In this document: positions 31,136-41,042 of the stretch, in pieces
Layout: each line of letters opens with the position of its first letter
Position numbering within the stretch: the first letter of the stretch is position 1
Assembly: GCA_014529385.2 (NCBI GenBank)
Contig: CM043962.1
Coordinates: 122,998,470 to 123,062,469, forward strand
Source: Adiantum capillus-veneris
Lineage: Eukaryota; Streptophyta; Polypodiopsida; Polypodiales; Pteridaceae
Length of the DNA: 64,000 nucleotides
Direction: 5' to 3'
Notes under the pieces: generated by a model
Seen by the model: only the letters and a program-made list of their open reading frames with translations
What the model was told of the DNA's origin: nothing
The model's database searches: none
Translations under genes and position numbers: made by a program

Positions 31136-32389
31136 TGTCACGTGACACATCCAACCCTATGTGTCCGTGGACAAGCTACAGCACGACAAGGGTTCAATTC
31201 TGTTAAGTCAGTCTAGAATAGGAAGTGATCTGGCACTTTTGTGAGTCTGTTCGCAGACCGTGCATGTCCAGACACTTAGTGTAGATGCATATCCTCTGGT
31301 TGCACACAACATGATCATAAGCATTCCCATCAGAATCCATCAGAATCCTTTAGGGAATTTTACAGTGCATTTAGCCTATTTTTGACATTTTTCACTTATT
31401 ATTTTTAAGTGACTTTTGTTGGAAAGTAGGTGGGGCAAATTGAGTAAGTTTGTATATAAGCAAACCTAGATTAGCACTAATTGGCAGAAGAGGCAGCAGG
31501 AGCACCTTGCTCAACAGGCAACTTCTCAGCAAGACCAACCCCCTCGACTACTCTGGCGTTTTTTCCACAGAAGACCGAGCGTTTTTGCATCAGATCAGCC
31601 TTGGTGATTTGGGCAAGCAGATCAGCCCCGGCGTCGTCAAGACACAACAGATCAGCCTAGCGTTTTGCATTGCAGACCAACCCGGCGACAGCAAGACACT
31701 ATAGAAGCCTAGCGTTTTTGCAGAAGCACAAAATTCAGCCCTAGCGTTTTTGGTTTGCAGATTAACCTCAGCGTTTTTGCAGATCTTCACGACGGAATCT
31801 GTCCTAGACTCAGCGTTTTCAGTTTTTCAGCAGTCAGTACCCGCATCGCAGATCTCACCTTCCCGCAACAGATCCTCGTCGCACGGTCAGATCCAACGCA
31901 GTTTGCAGATTCAGCCCGGAAAACACAGATTTCAGCATCTGCGTTTTCAGCGCGTCGTCGTCGGATCGTCGTCATTGACATCGTCATCGACATAGAGTCA
32001 GAATTCAACAGATAAAGATTTGCAGATTTTAGCCCTTACCGTTTTCAGATTTCAGCCCGTCTCGTCGTCGTCCTCGTCGTTGTCGACATCGTCGTCAAGT
32101 CCAAGCATTGTAGAGATTTGTGCAATCATAAGTAGACTGCTCTCGCCATAGAGAGTAGGGCCTTCGGAGGAGGGCTTTACAACGTCTTTGGTGTCGTATT
32201 CTCTTCTCTCTCTATTTCTCAGTCTCATGTACCTTCATTCACAGTGTTCACCACTTTGTTTGTGTCCATTGCACTCTCTCACTAAAGGAACGGAAGGCTC
32301 TCCCTTCCATAAGAACAAAAGGAACCTTGAGCACGTTCAGAGCACTCATCTTGAGCAAAGTTCAAACATTCATTCCGCTGCACCTAACA
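31136..32389 (+). repeat. LARD-2 5' LTR
   Basis: 1254 bp, TGTCACGTGACAC to CACCTAACA. The TATA box TATATAAG is at 31453-31460. The region after it (31550-32060) holds about ten GCGTTTT(T) words, many in the longer form CCTAGCGTTTTTGCAGA, separated by phrases such as CAGATTTCAGCC. It also has Asp/Val-type GTCGTCGTC runs near 31950-32100. Confidence 0.92.
31453..31460 (+). promoter_or_regulatory. Probable LTR promoter TATA box of LARD-2
   Basis: TATATAAG, about 317 bp into the LTR; the same octamer is at 39829-39836 in the 3' LTR. Transcription would start some 30 bp downstream, placing the GCGTTTTT repeats in the transcript leader. Confidence 0.6.
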
Positions 32390-32390
32390 T

Positions 32391-32402
32391 TGGTATCAGA
32401 GC
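32391..32402 (+). other. Primer-binding site of LARD-2 (initiator tRNA-Met)
   Basis: TGGTATCAGAGC, one base after the 5' LTR. Confidence 0.95.
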
Positions 32403-32816
32403 TTTGGCAGTGTTCTGTATCACCCAAGGAAAGAACCACATAATTTTTTTTGCTTGTTGAGGTCGCACGAACCCAAGTTTGCTTAGGCGTGTCGATTCCT
32501 AATCGTGTTTTTGAAGTGATAGGAATCCTATGAAAGAAGGGCTTGTCCAGCCTCCCCTTGTGCCTCTTTTCACTCATTGAGAGCGGACCGTGCACTTAGC
32601 GGGCGGCCAATCAATGTGAGGTGGGAAAAAGCAACCTTGGTGTGAGCACAAGGCCGCCAAGGGGTGCGCCCGCGGAAAAGAGCAGAACTCGGGTGAAGAG
32701 AAGATTCTTCTCAAACACAGATTGCAAATGAAAGAAAACCCTCAAGAACCTCAAGATCCTCAAGACCCTCAAGAACCCAAGTTCCTCGTTAACTTAAGAA
32801 CCAAAGATCATAATGC
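32403..32816 (+). other. LARD-2 leader
   Basis: About 410 bp between PBS and ORF, containing the 9-bp tandem CTCAAGAAC-type repeats at 32742-32785. A small open frame from 32722 reads PQEPQDPQDPQEP and overlaps the main ORF in another frame, but has no counterpart open in LARD-1. Confidence 0.55.
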
Positions 32817-33917
32817 ATGGTCATTACCCGAAGCGGAATGGATGCTTCGCATACAAGTGATGAGCATGAGAGAGGCAACGAAGAATTTTCCCCATCAGGA
32901 GGTTTTTCCAACCCTCCCCCTTCCCCATCTACGTCAAGGATTGCACTAACTCCTATGGAGGAGTTGGAGAAGATGTTTATGGATAGGAAGTTAGAACGCG
33001 AAGCAAGAAATGCAGAAAGAATGGCAGAAATGGATCGCAGACACGCAGAAAGAAAAGCAGAAAGAGAAGCAGAAAGAAAGGCAGCCAAATCAAGACAAGA
33101 ACAGAGCGACCGACACATGAAAGAGTTGTTGCGACTCTTTTCTCAAGTGCAGGCACAAATGCAAGAGATTCGGGAAAAAGAGACTCTCTCAGTCTCTTCT
33201 TCTCCAAAGCATGACGCACAGGAATTGCATGATGATAAGCATGATGATTTGAATGACAATGATTTGCATGATGATTTGGTTGACAATGACAAGCATGATG
33301 ATTTGCATGATCAAAATGTGATTTCTCACAAGCATGATGAGTTGCATGAAGATGGTGTGATTGTTCACAAGGATGATGTGTTAGTTGATGCTTTTTCTAG
33401 CGAAGCTAACCTCGTTGCAGATTCGATCAATCACGAAGGATTGATCTTGGCTCTCGAGCTTAGGTCCAAAGCACCTCTTCAGGAAGAACCGATCTTGGCT
33501 CTCGAGCCTCGGTCCAAAGAACCCTCACAGGAAGTATTATGTGTTCGCATAATTAGTACGCACGCATTGTACGAGTGTTTCATTCGTGATCGTTTCTTGT
33601 ATTTTAGTCAGCGTCTTTATGTGATCCCTTTTCCGAGGCATGACATATTGTATGTTGAGCACGTTTTGCTCATGAATGAGCACAGTTGTATGCTGATTGT
33701 TCAAGAAAAGGTGAAAAGTATGCATTCAAGGAAGTCACATTCCATGTCTCTTCCTTGGCATGGCACATTTGTAGAAAGAGCAAATGAAAGTATGAGCACT
33801 AAGCATGGGCAATTCTGTTGTGAATTGTCACAGTTGATTGCTTTAGATCGGAAGAGAAAGATTCGATCTCGTTGTTTGCGTGTGTGTGGTGAACGGTTTA
33901 GGACTCCGTGTCTTTGA
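32817..33917 (+). CDS. LARD-2 protein of unknown function (366 aa, C-terminus shifted)
   Basis: I do not recognise this protein. ATG at 32817 is preceded by an in-frame stop two codons upstream in both copies, fixing the start. Residues 1-45 are polar with MVITRSGMD and a Pro/Ser patch; 46-122 are a long, highly charged Arg/Glu/Lys-rich predicted coiled coil; 130-195 are Asp/His-rich imperfect repeats (HDDLNDND, KHDDLHD); 205-240 hold two LALE-RSK-P repeats; 240-366 are denser, with FIRDRFLYFSQRLYVIPF, YVEHVLLMNEH, SMSLPWH and a Cys/Arg-rich end. The N-terminus and coiled coil recall gypsy gag N-termini (inference). No knuckle, protease, RT or integrase core is present. Relative to LARD-1 one base is lost near 33900, and the homologous reading continues in another frame to 34104. 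Confidence 0.65.
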   Translation: MVITRSGMDASHTSDEHERGNEEFSPSGGFSNPPPSPSTSRIALTPMEELEKMFMDRKLEREARNAERMAEMDRRHAERKAEREAERKAAKSRQEQSDRHMKELLRLFSQVQAQMQEIREKETLSVSSSPKHDAQELHDDKHDDLNDNDLHDDLVDNDKHDDLHDQNVISHKHDELHEDGVIVHKDDVLVDAFSSEANLVADSINHEGLILALELRSKAPLQEEPILALEPRSKEPSQEVLCVRIISTHALYECFIRDRFLYFSQRLYVIPFPRHDILYVEHVLLMNEHSCMLIVQEKVKSMHSRKSHSMSLPWHGTFVERANESMSTKHGQFCCELSQLIALDRKRKIRSRCLRVCGERFRTPCL

Positions 33918-34104
33918 TCATCTATATTGCATGCACATTCTTTAAGGAAGACAAGATTTTTTCCACTCACTTTACATGGAATAGGTATGCTCATGGTTTT
34001 GTGTTGGAAGTGGTTTCACAAATTTTCAGCCATGGAGATTCTTGAAGAAGAAAGAAGCACTCTTGACGAAGTTGAAGCATCGAAGGAGCCATAGAAGACT
34101 TTGT
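33918..34104 (+). pseudogene. LARD-2 ORF continuation after a 1-base shift
   Basis: Sequence matching the part of the LARD-1 ORF with HAHSLRKTRFFPLTLHG and MEILEEER continues out of frame to the copia-2 insertion at 34105. Confidence 0.6.
34100..34104. repeat. Target-site duplication of copia-2 (left)
   Basis: TTTGT, repeated at 39316-39320. Confidence 0.9.
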
Positions 34105-34384
34105 TGTTGGGTTAAAGGTCTAAATAACCCCTTTTTGTACATTTTTATACTTTGTCCAGGTTCATATTGAACCTGGACACATTTTTTAAAGGTCACTTAT
34201 AATAAAAGTGGGAAAACCCAAAACTCACTTATTGAGTTTTTCCCAAAAACGCGAGCTCTCTCTCTCTCTCCCTCTTTGTTCTGCTAGCGCTTCCCTTCTG
34301 CGCCATAGTGCCTCCTCTTCAAGCCTCAAGGCTTGCACATCTTCGCATGCTCTATCACTTGCACACACCGCCGCGCTCTCATCA
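34105..34384 (+). repeat. Copia-2 5' LTR
   Basis: 280 bp from TGTTGGGTTAAAGG to CTCTCATCA. It contains a 10-bp inverted pair (CCAGGTTCA...TGAACCTGG, 34157-34179) that is missing from the 3' LTR. Confidence 0.9.
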
Positions 34385-34386
34385 AC

Positions 34387-34398
34387 TAGTATCAGAGC
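34387..34398 (+). other. Primer-binding site of copia-2
   Basis: TAGTATCAGAGC, one base different from the initiator tRNA-Met complement. Confidence 0.88.
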
Positions 34399-34901
34399 CA
34401 GATTAGGGTTTCAGAAGCTTTGCGTAGGTGGCTGGACAGCAGGCAAAAGGCTTCTCTCGCATCAAATTTCCGCTTTCATCGCGAAGCCCCTTGCTTCCTG
34501 TGTCACCTAGGGTGATTAGGGTTCCCAAAACAGCCTAAAACAGGCTGAAATTAGGTCAAAACAGGTAACAACCAGAAAATTACAGGTCAAAACAGCAAAA
34601 CGTAGGTGTTCTAAATCGATTCTCGTGAATGTCCCTTGCTTTTCCCACTCAAAACAGGTCCATTTGATGCAAATTGATGCGCCAAAATAGTAAATTTGCG
34701 GAAAATTCAGAATTGGACTGTTTTTATGTACACAAATTGAGGTTTATGTACGCCTTTTGTGGGTTTATGCAAGTACGCATTGGGGATACTTGTTAATTAC
34801 TGAAATTTTTAGCACATTGTATGCAATGTGCGGTACATTGTGATCACTGAAAATTTTCAGATTTTGTGTAGACACTTTCTGTTGCATTTTTATCCGTGCA
34901 A
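34399..34901 (+). other. Copia-2 leader
   Basis: Non-coding leader of about 500 bp with repeated AAAACAG/CAGGTCAAAACAG words, like the leader of copia-1. No ORF is supported. Confidence 0.6.
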
Positions 34902-35954
34902 ATGGCCTCTACTTCCTCGTCGTCTGATGCCAAGAGCTTGATGGAAATCAAGCGATTTGACGGTATAGGTTTCGACCTATGGCAGGACAGGATGCAGGGG
35001 ATTTTGTTCCTCAAGGATTGTGAGGAAGCCCTTTTGGCTGTAAAGCCTGAGGAAATGCCGGATGAGGATTGGGCCAAGCTCAACATGAGGGAAAAGGCCT
35101 ACATCAAAATGGTTGTGACCGATGACATTCTGGTGGACATAAAGGGCTTGGAGAGTGCACATGCAATTTGGCATAAGTTGAAGGCCACTTATGAGAATGC
35201 CACCCCTGTGAATCAGGTGCATTTGATGCGTAAACCGGTGAACATGATGCTTGACGAAGCCAAGTCGGCTTCTGAGGACTTAGGTGCTTTCACCAGTGTT
35301 ATGAGTCAGCTACAGGATACTGGGCTTTAACCTTTTGATGACAAGTTGAAAGCCATATTTTTGTTGATGACTTTGCAAGACTCTTGGGAAACGCTTGTGG
35401 TTTCTTTGAGTAATAGCCCCAACCTCACATATGATGGAGTGCGAGGCTCCATCTTAAATGAGGAAATTAGACGCAAGTCTAGTGGTGGGGAAGGTGGCAG
35501 TTCTGCTTACAATGCGAGAGGCAAAAGTCAAAAGCAAAATACAGGTACCAAGACTCAAAACAGGAGCAAAAGCAAGTCTAGGGATAAGGATGTGACTTGT
35601 TATCAGTGTGGCAGAAAAGGCCATAAGAAGCCAGATTGCAGGTATTTCAAGAAAGACCAGGAAAGAAAGAAGGAATCACAGGAGAAGAAGAAGACAGAGG
35701 ATAAGAAAGGGGAAAAATCAGCAGGTACCTCCTCCAAGGATTCGGAGACTGTCAATGTATCCTCTAGTGTGGTTATCACAGAGTTATCCGACAGTGAAGA
35801 GATCTTGGTTGCAGCTTCATGGCCCTCAGATTTTGTTGTAGCAAACACAGTCTTGGATAGTAGACTCGGGTGCCTCATTTCATGTGACTCCATCTGTGGA
35901 GTGTTTTGCTTCTTATCATGCAGGCAAGTATGGCAAGGTTTACCTTGGGGATAA
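34902..35954 (+). pseudogene. Copia-2 gag (one stop, then frameshift)
   Basis: MASTSSSSDAKSLMEIKRFD begins a UBN2-type gag with FDLWQDRMQGIL and AHAIWHKLKATYENAT. A TAA at 35328-35330 interrupts it. The frame resumes at 35346 with FLLMTLQDSWETLVVSLSNS and reaches the zinc knuckle CYQCGRKGHKKPDC (about 35599-35640). Near 35850 a shift separates the protease start. Confidence 0.85.
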
Positions 35955-36753
35955 CCATGCTTGTGACATTGAAGGAATGGGCACTGTGTGCTTGGCATTA
36001 AACAATGGCCAAGAGTTTATGCTTAAAGATGTCAGGTATGTACCAGGCGTCAAGAAGAGTCTATTGTCTGTTGGCCAGATGGATGCACAGGGTTATACAA
36101 CCATTTTTGTTGGGGGTTCATGGAAGTTGCTTAAGGGATCAATGCTCATTGTCAAGGGATGCAAGAGTGGTACATTGTACTATTTACATGACAAAGCTTT
36201 GCCTGGCAAGTTTCTTGCAGTGGTTGAAGTTGCTTCTCATTTGGAGTTGTGGCACAAAAGACTTGGCCATATGAGCCAGAAGGGACTTGATGTGCTCTCC
36301 TTTTTGAAGAGGGTTGATGTAAAGGGCACCAAGTTAGATTTTTGTAATGACTGGTTGTATGGTAAACAAAATAAGTCTTCTTATTATTTTGGTGTCTTTC
36401 GCAAAGCTAATGCTCTTGATTTAATTCACTCCGATGTATGTACAATGCCTGTTAAGTCTTTTGGTGGTGTATTATACTTTGTTACATTCATTGATGATTG
36501 CACTAGGAAAGGCTAGGCATATTTGTTAAAGAATAAGAGTGAGACATTTAATGCATTTAAGAGGTTTCATGCTTTTGTGACCACGCAAAAGGGTAGTAAG
36601 CTTAAATGTATGAGATCTGACAATGGGAGGGAGTACACGTCTGTTGAATTTCAGCGTTATTGCGAAGAATATGGGATTAAAAGGGAGTTGATAGCCCCTT
36701 ATAATCCATCTTCTAATGGTGTGGCTGAGAGGTATAACCGTACTTTTATGTGA
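35845..36753 (+). pseudogene. Copia-2 protease and integrase (broken)
   Basis: Protease motif DSGASFHVTP lies across the shift at about 35855-35890. 35884-36516 covers the rest of protease, an HHCC finger with its second Cys region altered (LDFCNDWLYGKQNK), HSDVCTMPV (first Asp) and FVTFIDDCTRKG ending in TAG. 36523-36753 continues with MRSDNGREYTS (second Asp) and NPSSNGVAERYNRTF (Glu) ending in TGA. Confidence 0.85.
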
Positions 36754-37788
36754 GAGAGTGCGTTGCATGTTGTCCACGGCTAATCTCCCTCATAGGTTTT
36801 GGGGGGAGGCTTTGAAAACTGTAGCTCATGTATGCAATCGCTCTCCTAACAGTACGCTGAAAAATGACATTCCAGAGGAAGTTTGGTTTGTCAAACCTGC
36901 CTCTTATGATCATTTGAGAGTGTTTGGCTGCGAGGCTTTTGTCCATGTTCGTAATGACTTGAGGACAAAGCTAGATGCCAAGTCCATCCAAGGACTCTTC
37001 CTAGGTTATGGGGAAGAGGGTGAAAAGGGCTACAGGATATGGTTGCCTCAGTTTAAGAGGGTAGTACGCAGTCGAGATGTAGTGTTCAATGAGGCTAAAT
37101 TGCTGAAAAATGCTACATCTTCTGAATTGACAAGAAATCGGTCAAATTTCAGTTTCTCTTGCCACTTATTGATGTTGAAAAAGAGCCTCATGATGCATTA
37201 CCGCAAGCTGAAATTGATAATCAGCCGGTTAACCTTGAGCCAGAAAAGGTAGGACATGATTTAGATGCTCCAAATGAGGATGCACAACCACCTGTCATGG
37301 CTGAAAATGATTTTCAGCAGCATGAGCATGCTGAAAATGAGTTGCCTCCTGATGTAGAACCTGTGCCTGAGAATGGAGATCATTGGGTACGCAGGTCTAC
37401 TCATGTCAGAAGGTTGATACAGCGCTTTGAGTCCTCTTTGCATCATGTTATGTTGACAGATGAGGGAGAGCCTCTTACGTATAAAGAGGCAAAGACACGT
37501 GAGTCAAGCAGTAAGTGGGAGCTTGCAATGCAAGAGGAAATGAAATCCTTGTATGCAAATGATACTTGGGATCTTGTGCCATTGCCTAAAGGGAGAAAGG
37601 CTCTTCCTAACAAATGGGTATACAAGATTAAGATTGTGGATGAAAAACTCAAGTACAAGGCAAGATTGGTTGCAAAAGGATATGCACAGAAAGAAGGAAT
37701 TGATTTTCAAGAAATCTTTTCTTCCGTTGTAAAGCTTACAACTTTACGTGTCCTTTTGCTCTTGTTGCGGTGCTTGATTTGGAATTGA
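36716..37788 (+). pseudogene. Copia-2 integrase C-terminus and RT N-terminus (two frames)
   Basis: 36716-37252 encodes LPHRFWGEALKTVAHVCNRSP and VFGCEAFVHVR, the copia integrase tail. 37159-37788 encodes HWVRRSTHVRR, ALPNKWVYKIKI and YKARLVAKGYAQKEGIDFQE of the RT fingers. Frame changes near 37200 and 37770. Confidence 0.85.
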
Positions 37789-39014
37789 ATCAAATGGATG
37801 TAAAGACAGCGTTTTTGCACGGCGACATTGAAGAGGACATATACATGAAACAACCTGAAGGTTTTGTAGTTCCTACACGTGAGGAACTTGTATGCAAACT
37901 GAAAAGGGCTCTGTATGGTTTGAGACAATCATCACGGCACTGGTATAAGAAGTTTGACACTTTTATGCTGTCTCAAAGCTTTAAACGCAGCCATGCAGAT
38001 CATTGTTTGTATATGAAAAGGGATGAAGATGGTAGTCCCATCATACTTGTTCTCTATGTTGATGACATGCTGCTTGCCGGGAAACATAAGACTAGTCTTG
38101 ATGCTCTGAAATGTAAGCTAAACTCAACATTTGCTATGAAGGATTTGGGTGATGCAGAGTATATTTTGGGCATGCGTATTAAAAGAGATAGAAAGCTGAA
38201 ATTGCTGTTTTTATCTCAAGAAAGGTACATTTCAAAAGTACTTGATAGGTTTAATATGGCTGATGCTAAGCCTCTTGGAGTACCTTTACCTCCATACACT
38301 AAGCTTAGCAAAGCAGATTGCCCAAAGGATGAGGTAACATTGAAAGCAATGAAGGGAATCCCTTATGCATCAGCTTGTGGTTCTCTTATGTATGCTATGG
38401 TTGCCACTCGTCCCGACATTGCTTATGCAGTGGGAGTTGTTAGTCGATACATGTCGAATCCTGGCAAAGCGCATTGGGAAGCTGTCAAATGCATTCTGAG
38501 ATATTTGAAAGGTACACAATCAAAGTGTATCTATTATGGCAAAAGTGACTTAGAGTTGCAGGGATATTGTGATGCAGACATGGCAGGTGACATGGATGCC
38601 AGGAAATCTACCATTGGATATGTATTTGCCATTGCTGGTGGTTCAGTCTCTTGGTGTTATAGGTTACAGAAAATTGTGGCATTGAGTACTACTGAGGCTG
38701 AATATATTTCAGCCACAGAGGCTTCAAAAGAGGCCATTTGGTTGGGCAGACTTGCAAAAGAACTTGGCATGCCTGCTCATACACCCGTGTTGGGTTGTGA
38801 TAGCCAGAGTGTTGTCTATTTAGCAAAAAATGCCATGTTTCATGCGCGTACCAAACACATAGATGTGCGGTACCACTTCATACGACAGGTATTGGAGGGT
38901 GGTCTAGTCAGCTTGACTAAGATCCATACACAGGATAACCTTGCAGATGTTCTCACCAAGAGTCTTGCTAAGGCTCAACATGAGCATTGCATACAGACGG
39001 TGGGAGTTGGTTAA
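37770..39014 (+). pseudogene. Copia-2 RT-RNase H, long open part (414 aa)
   Basis: It reads QMDVKTAFLHGDIEEDIYMKQ (RT catalytic Asp), VLYVDDMLLAG (YVDD box), then RNase H with YCDADMAGD, ALSTTEAEYISA, LGCDSQSVVYLAKNAMFHAR and TKHIDVRYHFIRQ, ending in the conserved DVLTKSLAKAQH. All catalytic residues of this part are present; only the preceding frames are broken. Confidence 0.88.
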
Positions 39015-39038
39015 CTTAAAGGCATCATTTATGCCTTT

Positions 39039-39049
39039 AAGTGGGAGGT
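39039..39049 (+). other. Polypurine tract of copia-2
   Basis: AAGTGGGAGGT immediately before the 3' LTR. Confidence 0.85.
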
Positions 39050-39315
39050 TGTTGGGTTAAAGGCCTAAATAACCCTTTTTTGTACATTTTTATACTTTGT
39101 CAAGGTTCGACACATTTTTTAAAGGTCACTTATAATAAAAGTGGGAAAACCCAAAACTCACTTATTGAGTTTTCCCCAAAAACGTGAGCTCTCTCTCTCT
39201 CCCTCTTTGTTCTGCTAGCGCTTCCCTTTTGCAGCACAATGCCTCCGCTTCAAGCCTCAAGGTCTGCACATCTACGTGTGCTCTATCACTTGCACACACC
39301 GTCGCACGCTCATCA
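39050..39315 (+). repeat. Copia-2 3' LTR
   Basis: 266 bp; matches 34105-34384 apart from the 16-bp indel. Confidence 0.9.
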
Positions 39316-39320
39316 TTTGT
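39316..39320. repeat. Target-site duplication of copia-2 (right)
   Basis: TTTGT, the partner of 34100-34104. Confidence 0.9.
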
Positions 39321-39501
39321 GTCGCTTTTGGCGCGGCCCAAAGAAGCAATCGTTGCAGACCTTTATGAAGTTCAAGTATCGTACGACCCACACATCGAAG
39401 TGGGCTAGCGAAGAGTCCCTTCCAGGATTCCGAATGTTATTGGTGATCTCCCTCGACGCCATACAGTTCGGTATCAGTAACTCACTTTGAAAAGGAGGGG
39501 A
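39321..39501 (+). pseudogene. LARD-2 3' coding remnant (possible chromodomain tail) and polypurine tract
   Basis: Two frames are of interest. One gives ARPKEAIVADLYEVQV, similar to LARD-1. The other gives TFMKFKYRTTHTSKWA, where the K-F-K to W spacing equals that of the chromodomains of elements A-D (KFKNYPPMDAKW). The second frame resumes after a one-base shift with LPRRHTVRYQ, also shared with LARD-1. The polypurine tract GAAAAGGAGGGGA ends at 39501. Confidence 0.5.
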
Positions 39502-40554
39502 GGTCACGTGACACATCCAACCCTATGTGTCCGTGGACGAGTTACAGCACGACAAGGGTTCATTTCAGTCAAGTCAATCTAGAATAGGAAGTGATCTGGC
39601 ACTTTTGTGGGTCTGTTCGCAGACCGTGTATGTCCAGACACTTAGTGTAGAGGAATATCCTCTTGTTGCACACAACATGATCATAAGCATTTCCATCAGA
39701 ATCCATCAGAATCCTTCGGGGGAATTATCCAGTGCATTTAGCCTATTTTCCCTATTTTTGACATTTTTCACTTATTATTTTTAAGTGACTTTTGTTGGAA
39801 AGTAGGTAGGGCAAATTGAGTAAGTTTGTATATAAGCAAACCTAGATTAGCACTAATTGGCAGAAGAGGCAGCAGGAGCACCTTGCTCAATAGGCAACTT
39901 CTCAGCAAGACCAACCCTCGCGACTACTCTGGCGTTTTCTCCACAAAAGACCTAGCGTTTTTGCATTAGATCAGCCTTGGTGATTTGTGCACAGCAAATC
40001 AGCCCCGGCGTCGTCAAGACACAGCAGATCAGCCTAGCGTTTTGCATTGCAGACCAACCCGACGACAGCAAGACACTGTAGAAGCCTAGCGTTTTTGTAG
40101 AAGCACAGAATTCAGCCCTAGCGTTTTTGGTTTGCAGATTAACCTCAGCGTTTTTGCAGATCTTCGCGAGGGAATCAGTCCTAGACTCAGCGTTTTCAGT
40201 TTTTCAGCAGTCAGTACCCGCATTAGAACCCCCGAACCTCACAGATCTCACCTTCCCGCAGCAGATCCTCGCCGCATGGTCAGATCCAGCGCAGTTTGTA
40301 GATTCAGCCTGGAAAACGCAGATTTCAGCATCCGCGTTTTCAGCGCGTCGTCGTCGCATCGTCGTCATTGACATCGTCACCGACACAGAGTCATAATTCA
40401 GCAGATAAAGATTTGCAGATTTCAGCCCTTAGCATTTTCAGATTTCAGCCCGTCTCGTCGTCGTCCTCATCATCGTCGACATCGTCGGCAAGTCCAAGCA
40501 TTATAGAGATTTGTGCGATCATAAGTAGACCGCTCTCGCCATAGAGAGTGGGGC

Positions 40555-40562
40555 CTTCGGAG
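40555..40562. repeat. 8-bp target-site duplication of MITE hAT-2a (left)
   Basis: CTTCGGAG; the partner CCTCGGAG at 40708-40715 differs at one base. Confidence 0.7.
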
Positions 40563-40707
40563 CATAGTAACAGGGGACGCCCTTTTTCGGGCTTCCCGTC
40601 TCGACTTTTCCGTCCCCACTTGCTGTCCCGCCCTCTTTTTAACATTAAAAATCCATTTGAGCCTCGTCCCCCGTTCCCTGTCCCGAAATGCCTCCCTTGT
40701 GACTATG
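40563..40707. mobile_element. MITE hAT-2a (TIR CATAGTAACA / CATAGTCACA)
   Basis: 145 bp, absent from the 5' LTR of the same element, which gives the empty site. Termini are imperfect inverted repeats beginning CATAGTAACAGGGGACG and, from the other side, CATAGTCACAAGGGAGG. The interior is rich in CCCGTC/GTCCCC words. It has the same terminal sequence and TSD size as the MITE at 60465. Confidence 0.82.
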
Positions 40708-40938
40708 CCTCGGAGGAGGGTTTTACGTCTCTGGTGTCGTATTCTCTTCTCTCCATATCTCTCAGTCTCATGTACCTTCATTCACAGTGTTCACCACTTT
40801 GTTTGTGTCCATTGCACTCTCTCACTAAAGGAACGGAAGGCTCTCCCTTCCATAAGAAGAAAAAGAACCTTGAGCACAGTTCGGAGCACTCATCTTGAGC
40901 AAAGTTCAAACATTCATTCCGCTACACCTAACATCAGA

Positions 40939-41037
40939 CTATTATGAACTTATGAAGGTATATATATATGTTTTGAAGTGTCTAAAGTCTGTTCAGTTTG
41001 TTCTTTGCCGTTGGCATGTGGTGCCCCTCCCTTTACA
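40939..41037 (+). repeat. Gypsy H 3' LTR, part 2
   Basis: Continues from 31135; ends CCCTTTACA and is followed by the TSD TATGA. The stretch GTCTAAAGTCTGTTC...GTGGTGCCCCTCC matches the end of the 5' LTR (28706-28750). Confidence 0.78.
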
Positions 41038-41042
41038 TATGA
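41038..41042. repeat. Target-site duplication of gypsy H (right)
   Basis: TATGA, the partner of 28124-28128. Confidence 0.82.

Larger units (their letters stand above)
34105..39315 (+). mobile_element. Copia-2: Ty1/copia retrotransposon, full length but mutated
   Basis: Plus strand: 5' LTR 34105-34384, PBS near 34387-34398, leader, gag-pol in several frames 34902-39014, polypurine tract 39039-39049 and 3' LTR 39050-39315. The TSD TTTGT is exact. The LTR edge and tract resemble those of copia-1, so the two families are related. The LTRs differ by a 16-bp indel and scattered bases. Confidence 0.93.
31136..40933 (+). mobile_element. LARD-2: non-autonomous LTR retrotransposon with an unrecognised ORF
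   Basis: Plus strand: 5' LTR 31136-32389, PBS 32391-32402, leader, ORF 32817-33917, residual 3' coding-like part, polypurine tract 39489-39501 and 3' LTR 39502-40933. Copia-2 (34105-39315) sits inside the internal region and a MITE (40563-40707) inside the 3' LTR. The TSD TCAGA is exact. With copia-2 removed the internal region is about 1.9 kb and has no pol gene. Confidence 0.93.
39502..40933 (+). repeat. LARD-2 3' LTR
   Basis: 1432 bp, longer than the 5' LTR because of the MITE at 40563-40707. The first base is G instead of T. TATA box at 39829-39836. It carries the same array of GCGTTTT words as the 5' LTR. Confidence 0.9.
28129..41037 (+). mobile_element. Gypsy H: internally deleted LTR element carrying LARD-2
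   Basis: 5' LTR 28129 to about 28757, a gag remnant, a non-coding region with a minisatellite, polypurine tract 30224-30236, and a 3' LTR in two parts (30237-31135 and 40939-41037) split by LARD-2. The TSD TATGA flanks both ends. Protease to integrase is missing. The two LTRs are diverged and carry different deletions, so the insertion is old. Confidence 0.8.
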
